This document shows positions 6,275 through 12,086 of a stretch of 12,086 bases of DNA, piece by piece. How positions within the stretch are numbered: position 1 is the first letter of the stretch; every line of letters begins with the position of its first letter. A model generated the notes under the pieces. It did not search any database, was not told the DNA's origin, and was given only the letters and a program-made list of their open reading frames with translations. Position numbers and translations under genes: made by a program. This DNA comes from Candidatus Saccharimonadota bacterium (GTDB lineage: Bacteria > Patescibacteriota > Saccharimonadia > Saccharimonadales > UBA4665), in assembly GCA_029288335.1 (NCBI GenBank), contig JARIHJ010000073.1, forward strand, positions 1 through 12,086, given 5' to 3'.

Positions 6275-7732
6275 ATGTCACGGTTAAAGAAACTAACACG
6301 CCCACTGCACTCATCCTGGCTATTGTCATTTGCTAGCGCTGGATTGTTAGCCGGAATTATCGTTAGCTACGCCGCCAAATCAACCTACTTCAGCGCCAGC
6401 TACTGGCCAGTAATTGTGTTAGCAACATTAGCTGTTGTTGTCTTCAAGCAAAAAGTCGCGATGATAATCCTGGCAGTTCTAGCCGGACTAGTTCTCGGGC
6501 TGTGGCGTGGCGCAAACGTCCAGCTGGCCAGCGCCAGTTACGACGAATTCATCGGTCAAACCGTTATGCTCACCGGCACTGTCGCTGACGACGTTTCTAA
6601 AAAAAGCGGCCAAACCGGTATGGAACTAAATAATGTCAGCATTAACAACAAATCTCAAAGTGGCAAAGCCTGGGTCGGCGCTAGCACCAGCTTAAGCTTA
6701 AAACGCGGCAACCGAGTTACGGCTAACGGCAAACTAGAACCCGGTTTCGGCAATTTCGCAGCTAGCATCAGCCACGCAAAAATCGTAAGCGCTAGCCGCA
6801 ATTCCACCGACGATATCCCACGTAAGATCCGCGATAAATTCACAAGTGGGTTGAAGCGCGCTGTCAGCCAGCCAGAAGCCAGTCTCGGCGCCGGCTATTT
6901 GGACGGCCAGCACAATGACCTACCCGACCAGCTGGTGGAGCAGCTCAAGCTAGTCGGTCTAATCCATCTCGTCATCGCCGGCGGCTACAACGTGACGATA
7001 TTAGTCAGGCTAGTTCGCCGGCTGTTTGCCAAAATTTCCAAATATATGGCAGCTCTTGGCGGTTTCGCAGTCCTATTCGGTATTCTGACTGTCACCGGCT
7101 TCAGCGCGCCGATGTCGCGCACCGTTGTCATCACGACTTTGAGTATGCTCGCTTGGTACTATGGCCGAAAGATTCATCCGCTGGTCCTGCTGCTAGTTTC
7201 GGCTGCAATCACAGCACTGATTGACCCTACTTTCGTGCAAGGCCAGCTCGGCTGGTATCTGACATTCATTGCCTACGGCGGCCTGATTTTGCTCGGACCG
7301 ATGTTGCAAAAATATTTTTGGGATACCCCCAGCGGCGCTTTGCGGCAAATTTTTATCGACACCTTGTCGGTCCAAATCGTGACTTTTCCGCTGCTTGCCT
7401 TCGCTTTTCAGCAATATTCGATCTACGGCCTACCAGCCAACTTACTAGTGTTGCCGCTAATGCCAATCACGATGCTGCTGTCCGTGGTAGCCGGCATTGG
7501 CGGAATGTTTTTACCATTAACTGCCGCACATATTATTGGCTGGCCAGCGCAAATTTTACTAACTTACACATATAAAATTACGACTTGGCTAGCGGGTTCG
7601 CCAGGCGCAGACTACTCGGCTAACTTCGGCTTACCCTTAATGGTTGCTAGCTACTCTTTAATTGCGCTGGTTATCTACTGGCTGTGGCGAAAGATCAAGT
7701 ACAACTTCCGCGAGGAAAACGTCCTCGTCTAA
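6275..7732 (+). CDS. comEC: ComEC/Rec2-family DNA uptake channel, without metallo-beta-lactamase domain
   Basis: This 485-residue polytopic membrane protein is from the family that passes single-stranded DNA across the cytoplasmic membrane. Two or three N-terminal helices (about 15-80) are followed by an OB-like DUF4131 region (about 90-175). The Competence domain starts near 205. GLIHLVIAGGYNV (228-240) corresponds to the family's GLLHLLAISGLHV-type motif, with GYN where most members have GLH. GFSAPMSRTVVITTL (275-289), GWYLTFIAYGGLILLGP (326-342) and LPANLLVLPLMPITM (386-400) match further conserved blocks. About eight helices fill the C-terminal half. The long C-terminal metallo-beta-lactamase domain of full-length ComEC (about 750 residues) is absent; the end is a short basic tail. 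The upstream secreted nuclease could supply the missing DNA-cutting activity, which is inference. Confidence 0.9.
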   Translation: MSRLKKLTRPLHSSWLLSFASAGLLAGIIVSYAAKSTYFSASYWPVIVLATLAVVVFKQKVAMIILAVLAGLVLGLWRGANVQLASASYDEFIGQTVMLTGTVADDVSKKSGQTGMELNNVSINNKSQSGKAWVGASTSLSLKRGNRVTANGKLEPGFGNFAASISHAKIVSASRNSTDDIPRKIRDKFTSGLKRAVSQPEASLGAGYLDGQHNDLPDQLVEQLKLVGLIHLVIAGGYNVTILVRLVRRLFAKISKYMAALGGFAVLFGILTVTGFSAPMSRTVVITTLSMLAWYYGRKIHPLVLLLVSAAITALIDPTFVQGQLGWYLTFIAYGGLILLGPMLQKYFWDTPSGALRQIFIDTLSVQIVTFPLLAFAFQQYSIYGLPANLLVLPLMPITMLLSVVAGIGGMFLPLTAAHIIGWPAQILLTYTYKITTWLAGSPGADYSANFGLPLMVASYSLIALVIYWLWRKIKYNFREENVLV

Positions 7733-7751
7733 GCACAAGCACGTTGTTGAT

Positions 7752-7780
7752 TTGACAATTAATTGATTAGCCGGTAGGCT
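7752..7780 (+). promoter_or_regulatory. Sigma70-type promoter of the lamin-tail gene
   Basis: A perfect -35 TTGACA (7752-7757) is separated by 17 bases from TAGGCT (7775-7780), which keeps the TAnnnT frame of a -10 box. The -10 ends 10 bases before the ATG and no Shine-Dalgarno is visible. This is the best two-part promoter in the window. Confidence 0.55.
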
Positions 7781-7790
7781 GGTACGTTAT

Positions 7791-9266
7791 ATGAAAAAGA
7801 TTGCTAGAACTTTAGCTGTATGTTTTAGCTTAATGCCGATATTATTGGCCACGACGGTGAGCGCTACTGGTGTCGCCAGTGTGCCGCCGCCACAAATTGC
7901 TAAACCTAGCCTCATTATCACTGCTTTTGGCGGTAGTTCCTCGCTAGACTTTGCTGAACTTTTTAACCAAACTGGCGAGCCAATTAGTGTCGACGGCCTG
8001 ACACTTGAAGCAATTAGCGTGGACAGCTCGGGCGTATGCAACGATCAAATTTTGCAGCTTGGTACCGGTTGGCTGCTGCCCCAGAAATACTTCATTGCCC
8101 TACCAGACGCTAGCCAGGCTAGCTTAAATTGTGACATTCAAACTAGTCACTTATCTCAAATAATTCTAGCCGACGCTTCTGGCAAAGCTATACAGACTAT
8201 CGCTCTACCCACTAGTACTACCGGCAGCGCGTGGATCCACCAGCAACGCAGCAACAAGTCAGCCACACGCGAAATCAGTGGCAATTTTACTACCGATTAC
8301 AAAGCACCAAAGGGCCCGATCGATTGCCAAGGCATTATTCAAAACGGCATAAATACACTTTGTAATGACGGCTTGTACTTGACACCGGATGATACTGGCG
8401 GACTGGTAATCGTCGAGGTTTTGCCCCATTCACGCGATTGCTCGCCACTCGACAGTAGTAATGATTGTGCTGATTACATAAAGGTTTACAATTCGACCAA
8501 CACGCCGATTGACTTGTCGCAATATCGGCTGCGCGCCGGCTACAAAGGGCAAAACACTAGCGTCACCAACGCGTTTAGCTTGAACGGTATGCTGACGCCT
8601 GGGAGCTATTCGGCTATTGCCTACCGCGATGATGGCAATTCGATTTCGTTGACTGACTCCGGTGACTTTGTTTGGCTGGAGGACGCGGCTGGTATCAAAA
8701 TTTACGAGCCAGTTGTTGAGTATCCGAGTGCTTCTAGCGTTAGCAAAGTTGGCTCTGCTTGGGCGTTTGATGGTGCTGGGTGGCAGTGGACGATCACGCC
8801 ACAACCTTTCGGGCCGAATATTGTGACCCAGCCGACAGTAGCAGCTACTAGTACGTCCGCAATAGTTTCCAGCTTGAAACCCTGTGCTGACAATCAATAT
8901 CGAAATCCAGACACTAATCGCTGCAAATTGACCGCAAGCACCGTTACGAGCCTGGTGCCGTGTGCCGAAAACCAAGAGCGCAATCCAGCAACTAACCGAT
9001 GCAAAGCCATTTCTAGCGCGTCAAGCCTCACTCCCTGCCAGCCTGGCTGGACGCGTAACCCCGACACCAACCGCTGCCGCAAAGGGACTGGCGCCATACT
9101 TGGCTCATCAATCAAAGACGTCAAAGATCCGCACTCGGCAACTAGTTACACCGGCTGGATCGTCGCGGCCGCTGCCATCGTCGCAGCGCTAGGCTATGGC
9201 GTTTACGAATGGCGCCAAGAAATTGCCAACCTCTTCTTGAGGTTAAAATCTCGCCTGGCCCGCTAA
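7791..9266 (+). CDS. Exported lamin-tail-domain (LTD) protein with three cysteine repeats and C-terminal anchor
   Basis: This 491-residue surface protein has a signal peptide at residues 1-25 (MKKIAR, hydrophobic core, VSA before the predicted cut). LTD-like domain 1 runs from about 39 to 170 (LIITAFGGSSSLDFAELFNQTGEPISV). LTD-like domain 2 runs from about 204 to 340 (GLVIVEVLPHS, then ADYIKVYNSTNTPIDLSQYRL), which is the classic LTD strand pattern. A T/S-rich linker is followed by three 19-residue repeats of the form SLxPCxxxxxRNPxTNRC. A membrane helix (about 456-470) and a basic cytoplasmic tail end the protein. The exported part holds 12 cysteines that fall into six consecutive pairs, suggesting disulfides. 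LTDs in bacteria are known from secreted proteins and occur next to or fused with metallo-beta-lactamase or nuclease domains. Its position right after comEC suggests a role at the DNA uptake site, but adhesion to a host cell is equally possible. Confidence 0.85.
   Translation: MKKIARTLAVCFSLMPILLATTVSATGVASVPPPQIAKPSLIITAFGGSSSLDFAELFNQTGEPISVDGLTLEAISVDSSGVCNDQILQLGTGWLLPQKYFIALPDASQASLNCDIQTSHLSQIILADASGKAIQTIALPTSTTGSAWIHQQRSNKSATREISGNFTTDYKAPKGPIDCQGIIQNGINTLCNDGLYLTPDDTGGLVIVEVLPHSRDCSPLDSSNDCADYIKVYNSTNTPIDLSQYRLRAGYKGQNTSVTNAFSLNGMLTPGSYSAIAYRDDGNSISLTDSGDFVWLEDAAGIKIYEPVVEYPSASSVSKVGSAWAFDGAGWQWTITPQPFGPNIVTQPTVAATSTSAIVSSLKPCADNQYRNPDTNRCKLTASTVTSLVPCAENQERNPATNRCKAISSASSLTPCQPGWTRNPDTNRCRKGTGAILGSSIKDVKDPHSATSYTGWIVAAAAIVAALGYGVYEWRQEIANLFLRLKSRLAR
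8871..9080 (+). repeat. Three tandem Cys-RNPxTNRC coding repeats
   Basis: The copies are at 8871-8927, 8949-9005 and 9024-9080, encoding residues 361-379, 387-405 and 412-430 of the LTD protein. Each has two cysteines separated by 12 residues and ends in RNPDTNRC or RNPATNRC. The DNA has diverged while the protein motif is kept, so selection acts on the peptide. Spacers are short and serine/threonine-rich. Confidence 0.85.
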
Positions 9267-9268
9267 CG

Positions 9269-9274
9269 TATAAT
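9269..9274 (+). promoter_or_regulatory. Consensus -10 box before the 158-residue gene
   Basis: A perfect TATAAT ends 7 bases before the ATG at 9282, placing the expected transcript start within a base of the start codon. It begins right after the LTD stop codon. No Shine-Dalgarno and no convincing -35 are seen. Confidence 0.55.
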
Positions 9275-9281
9275 ATTAACT

Positions 9282-9758
9282 ATGCAAATGGATTTACACT
9301 TTTTATATCGTGATACTAATTTACCGGACGCCTTTATAGCAAAATATGCCCCCGGGATAATGGTTAAAGAACTAGGGTTTGTCGATACATCAAAATTGCG
9401 AGGCGGCCCAAACGGCAACATCCGATATTTGTTCATATCAAACAAGGGGAGAGATCTAACGGTTGTAGACGGCATTGGCGAAAATGCAAAACGCTGGGGT
9501 CTAGTATTGTTTGAAAGAGACACGATCTTTTTAGTATTAGACAATTACACTTTTAAAGGACATAGCCAGGTGTTACTCACGACCGAACACGAAAATCATT
9601 TTCAAAACCCCCAGATCATTAGTGCTGCCAGGCAAGATTTTGAAAGTCTAGCTTTACAGCCACCAGCACCCGAACTAGCAGCCGCCGACTGGACGGGGCG
9701 CGTCAAAGATCCCGTCGGTCTAGGCGATAACGGTAACCCATTTCCACTCAATAATTAG
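9282..9758 (+). CDS. Hypothetical protein, unrecognised, 158 residues
   Basis: I do not recognise this family. There is no signal peptide, membrane helix or cysteine, so it is probably cytoplasmic. The first ~105 residues look like a mixed alpha/beta domain with alternating strands (GNIRYLFISNKGRDLTVVDG at about 45-64, then GLVLFERDTIFLVLDNYTF at 73-91, then HSQVLLTTEHE). The last 35 residues are Pro/Gly/Asn-rich and probably disordered (LQPPAPELAAADW, then GDNGNPFPLNN). The ATG at 9282 is chosen because a TATAAT ends 7 bases before it; a second ATG at 9288 would remove two residues. It lies 15 bases after the LTD gene. The first two-thirds look more AT-rich than the neighbours, while the tail returns to the local style. 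Confidence 0.75.
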   Translation: MQMDLHFLYRDTNLPDAFIAKYAPGIMVKELGFVDTSKLRGGPNGNIRYLFISNKGRDLTVVDGIGENAKRWGLVLFERDTIFLVLDNYTFKGHSQVLLTTEHENHFQNPQIISAARQDFESLALQPPAPELAAADWTGRVKDPVGLGDNGNPFPLNN

Positions 9759-9781
9759 TTGCTTGAGCATAGCGGTGAAGG

Positions 9782-9818
9782 CTTTGGCGAGAATTTTTAG
9801 GCGGCCGTGCTGCCAAAG
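9782..9818. repeat. Inverted repeat upstream of the peroxiredoxin gene
   Basis: CTTTGGC (9782-9788) and GCCAAAG (9812-9818) are perfect 7-base inverted arms separated by 23 bases. The right arm ends 4 bases before the -10 box of the peroxiredoxin gene, so it could be an operator or an mRNA hairpin. Chance is not excluded. Confidence 0.35.
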
Positions 9819-9822
9819 AATG

Positions 9823-9828
9823 TACAAT
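9823..9828 (+). promoter_or_regulatory. -10 box of the peroxiredoxin gene
   Basis: TACAAT differs from the -10 consensus by one base and ends 7 bases before the ATG at 9836. No Shine-Dalgarno lies between them and no good -35 is seen. Confidence 0.45.
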
Positions 9829-9835
9829 TAAATGT

Positions 9836-10291
9836 ATGAAGCAGGCGCCAGGCTTTTCGCTAGAGGATCAGAACGGTAAGGTTCATTCGCTGAACGATTA
9901 CACCGGCAAATGGCTAGTACTGTATTTTTATCCGAAGGACGATACATCGGGCTGTACCAAGGAAGCTTGCGCATTCCGTGACGGCCGCGAAGCTTTGGGA
10001 AAGCTGGCTGAAGTCGTTGGCATTAGCAAAGACAGCGTCACTAGTCACAAAAAATTTGCCGAAAAATATCATTTGAACTTCACGCTACTAGCCGATCCGG
10101 AGCATAAAACTATCGAGGCTTACGGCAGCTGGCAGCCGAAAAAATTTATGGGCCGCGAATATCTTGGTACCAACCGCGACACGTTCATCATCAACCCCGC
10201 CGGCCATATCGTAAAAGAATACCGCGGCGTCGACCCCAAAACCCACGCCCTGCAAATCATAGCCGACCTAAAATCATTACAAAGATTTTAA
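9836..10291 (+). CDS. bcp: Bcp/PrxQ-type peroxiredoxin (thioredoxin-dependent peroxidase)
   Basis: This 151-residue cytoplasmic enzyme reduces hydrogen peroxide and organic peroxides using a cysteine pair that is recycled by thioredoxin. The active-site motif PxxxTxxC is intact as PKDDTSGC (33-40), with C40 as peroxidatic cysteine; the family's usual TPGC has S38 in place of proline. C45, five residues on, is the resolving cysteine in the position typical of Bcp/PrxQ. R114 in GTNRDTFIINP is the conserved active-site arginine. FYPKDDT, FTLLADPE and GVDPKTH match the family, and the length is standard. Its TAA stop interlocks with the stop of the convergent gene in the palindrome TTAA. It would protect an organism with little other peroxide defence, which is inference. 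Confidence 0.96.
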   Translation: MKQAPGFSLEDQNGKVHSLNDYTGKWLVLYFYPKDDTSGCTKEACAFRDGREALGKLAEVVGISKDSVTSHKKFAEKYHLNFTLLADPEHKTIEAYGSWQPKKFMGREYLGTNRDTFIINPAGHIVKEYRGVDPKTHALQIIADLKSLQRF

Positions 10292-10878
10292 GCTTCAATC
10301 ATTGCAGCAAGTGCTCCGGCACCAGCGTGAAGCGCAACCAATTGAAATTGGTTATCAATATTATGTGTTTCGTATTCGGCAAAACCAGAACTCCAATAGT
10401 GTTCATCAAATATATAGCCATGCGGCGAAACTCCATAACACGCACAGTTACCTACAACATTGAAAACCGGATGACCTGGACGATATAAAGTAACGCCGAA
10501 TCCCATAAACGTATCTTTCAGAAGCCACTTTCTGTCGCTCCCGCTCACTTGGGCGTAGGCATCGATCATTATTTCTGCAATGTCTCCCTGAATATCTCTC
10601 CACGTTTTTTCCGTCCGAGATTTTATCCAGTCAGTCATCCTGGGCATTTGAAAGTGGTTATCGAAAACGTTGAGCAGTAGGGTGCTTTTAGCGACTAGGT
10701 CCGTAGCTTGCTCATATGATATAGGTTCAGCCGGTGGTGCTATAAAGTCTGCATATTCTTCAAGTGTAATTTCATCTGCACCGACATTAAAAGTTTTAGA
10801 CTCCGAATTGTATATGAAGGGTTGCGGCGGATGATGGGAAAAAGTTTCTGCTACTCGTTCTGCGTATCCTGTATTCAC
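10288..10878 (-). CDS. Hypothetical protein downstream of lepA, unrecognised, 196 residues
   Basis: I do not recognise this family. The protein has no signal peptide or membrane helix. The N-terminal ~60 residues are rich in P, E and H. The middle (about 55-120) looks helical (YEQATDLVAKSTLLLNVFDNHF, then TWRDIQGDIAEIMIDAYAQV). The C-terminal third is aromatic- and histidine-rich, with a CAC pair (C145, C147) in VVGNCACYGV and a conserved-looking DEHYW...HNIDNQF segment. C/H/D/E residues are dense enough that metal binding or a papain-like activity could be imagined, but no known motif is complete. The start is GTG, two bases after the lepA stop, so it is probably co-transcribed with lepA. 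It has a single CTAG in 591 bases and AT-rich codons, which suggests acquired DNA. Confidence 0.75.
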   Translation of the reverse strand: MNTGYAERVAETFSHHPPQPFIYNSESKTFNVGADEITLEEYADFIAPPAEPISYEQATDLVAKSTLLLNVFDNHFQMPRMTDWIKSRTEKTWRDIQGDIAEIMIDAYAQVSGSDRKWLLKDTFMGFGVTLYRPGHPVFNVVGNCACYGVSPHGYIFDEHYWSSGFAEYETHNIDNQFQLVALHAGAGALAAMIEA

Positions 10879-10880
10879 GC

Positions 10881-12055
10881 CTAGTCTCGCTTTAACATTA
10901 TTGTGAAGGCTTCAGCTGGAATGTCAACTTTGCCGAATTTTTTTAGTCTCTTTTTGCCTTTGGCCTGTTTGGCTAGGACTTTTTTCTTGCGGGAAACGTC
11001 GCCGCCGTACAATCCTACGGTCACGTCTTTGCGATAAGCCGACAGATCTTCGCGGGCGATAAATTTGCCGCCAATGGCGGCCTGCAAAGCGACTTTGAAA
11101 TTCTGACGTGGGATGACTTCCTTTAATTTTTCGACTGTTTCGCGGCCGAGCTTTTGGGCTTCGGACCGGTGCGTCATCACACTCAAAGCACCGACCATTT
11201 CGCCGGCGACGTAAAAGTCGACACGCACTAAATCTTCGGCGCGGTAATCGGCCAACTCGTAGTTAAAGCTGCCGTAGCCGCTAGTAATGCTTTTGAGCTG
11301 GTCGTAAAAGTCGGTGAGCAGGTTGGCAAGCGGTGCTTCAAACGCCACCACGGCGCGGTCTTCGACATAACTCAAATTTTTTTGCAAACCCCGCTTGGTT
11401 GAAATCAGTTGGATAACCGGTCCCACGTACTCTTTCGGCACAATTATCTCGCCTTTTATCCACGGCTCGCGGATCTCTTTGATTTTCGCCGGGTCGGGCA
11501 GGTCGCTGGCCGATTTTATGTCGAGTTCTTCGCCGTTTAGTAAGCTCACCTGGTAATCGGTGCTGGGGTTTGTGACGACCAAGTCGAGGTTGTACTCTCG
11601 TTCTAACCGCTCGCGGATAATGTCCATATGGAGTAAGCCGAGGAAGCCGATACGGACACCAAAGCCGAGTACTGGCGAATTTTCGGGGGTAAATTGTAGG
11701 GCCGAATCGCTTAGCGATAATTTTTCAATGGCATCTTTTAGCTCCTGATATTGCTCGTTAGATTCAGGAAAAAAACCAGCGTAGACGAACGGCTGAACGT
11801 GCTTGTAACCAGGCAACGGCTCTGCAGCCGGACTAGCCGCTAGTGTAATCGTGTCGCCAACTTTGGCTTCGCGCGTTGACTTCAAATTTGTCACAATGTA
11901 ACCGATCTCGCCGCTAGCTAATTCCTTGTCCGCCGTCATTTCGGGCGACAAATGACCGACTTCAAGTGCCAATCCGCTGGCATTTGTCGCCATCATTTTT
12001 ATAGCTGAGTTCTTGGCAATTTGGCCGCCAAAAATCCGTGTGTACAAAATCACAC
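10881..12055 (-). CDS. lepA: LepA (EF4) back-translocase, C-terminal two-thirds, truncated by the contig end
   Basis: About 390 residues are present out of the ~600 of the family. The N-terminal GTPase domain (Walker A, NKID) is missing. The first residues, reading G-V-I-L-Y-T-R, match domain II of LepA, so a GTG at 12053 is not the true start and the gene continues beyond the contig. LGFGVRIGFLGLLHMDIIRERLEREY (starting near residue 129) is the family's central signature. SITSGYGSFNYE (256-267) and the LepA-only C-terminal domain (PRQNFKVALQAAIGGKFIARE, then YGGDVSRKKKVLAKQ, then the basic GKKRLKKFGKV) are all intact. LepA is a ribosome-bound GTPase acting in elongation or initiation quality control. 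Loss of the 5' end is an assembly limit, not a pseudogene: frame and motifs are clean to base 12055. Confidence 0.95.
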
Positions 12056-12086
12056 CTGTCTCTTATACACATCTGACGCTGCCGAC
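12056..12086. other. Nextera transposase adapter read-through (non-genomic)
   Basis: Bases 12056-12074 equal the reverse complement of the 19-base Tn5 mosaic end used in Nextera libraries (CTGTCTCTTATACACATCT). Bases 12075-12086 (GACGCTGCCGAC) continue exactly as the reverse complement of the Nextera read-1 adapter. This is untrimmed library sequence and marks a contig end. Confidence 0.97.

Noticed and set aside
8430..8975. 181-residue open frame on the minus strand inside the LTD gene
   Set aside because: It lies fully within a well-supported gene on the other strand, shows no family motif and is rich in residues expected from antisense translation of biased codons.
12053..12055. GTG as the start codon of a short LepA-like protein
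   Set aside because: The codons before it, up to the adapter, continue the LepA domain II sequence, and the GTPase domain is missing only because the contig ends.

Overview
This 12.1 kb window is bacterial, compact (almost no non-coding DNA) and of moderate GC. It most resembles a Saccharibacteria (TM7) or related Patescibacteria/CPR genome. The reasons are the divergent pilMNO cluster with very small pilus proteins, a short ComEC with an unusual core motif, a secreted nuclease beside it, start codons sitting almost on top of -10 boxes, and TGA used as a normal stop codon (so not the recoded Absconditabacteria/Gracilibacteria code). The assignment is inference from gene content; no marker search was possible. 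The last 31 bases are not genomic: they are an untrimmed Nextera transposase adapter, so the right edge is a real contig end.

Layout. 1-1860 (+): end of a type IV pilus inner-membrane operon: pilM (3' part only), pilN, pilO and a small membrane protein ending in an RNNPF motif that may stand in for PilP. 1857-5485 (-): a six-gene operon, yebC - nucleotidyltransferase - ruvC - ruvA - deoxyribosyltransferase-like - ruvB, tightly packed with 4-base overlaps or gaps of a few bases. This is the Holliday-junction branch migration and resolution machinery with two accessory genes inserted. 5492-5504: a palindromic divergent promoter between yebC and the next gene. 5509-9266 (+): an exported HNH nuclease (GmrSD C-terminal/DUF1524 type), a ComEC-family DNA channel without the C-terminal metallo-beta-lactamase domain, and a large exported lamin-tail-domain protein with three cysteine repeats and a C-terminal membrane anchor. 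9282-10291 (+): an unrecognised protein and a Bcp-type peroxiredoxin. 10288-12055 (-): an unrecognised 196-residue protein downstream of lepA (EF4), which is cut off by the contig end.

How it fits together. Type IV pili, a surface nuclease, a ComEC pore and RuvABC are the parts expected for DNA capture, processing, import and recombination (or nucleotide scavenging) in a small, biosynthetically poor cell. The LTD surface protein next to ComEC is a candidate new partner; that link is inference from gene order.

Two genome-scale signals stand out. The palindrome GCTAGC occurs 28 times by hand count (about 3 expected) and is concentrated in ruvA and around nuclease/comEC. The first genes of transcription units have a -10 box only 7-10 bases before the start codon, which suggests leaderless or nearly leaderless mRNAs, whereas some downstream genes in operons have Shine-Dalgarno motifs.
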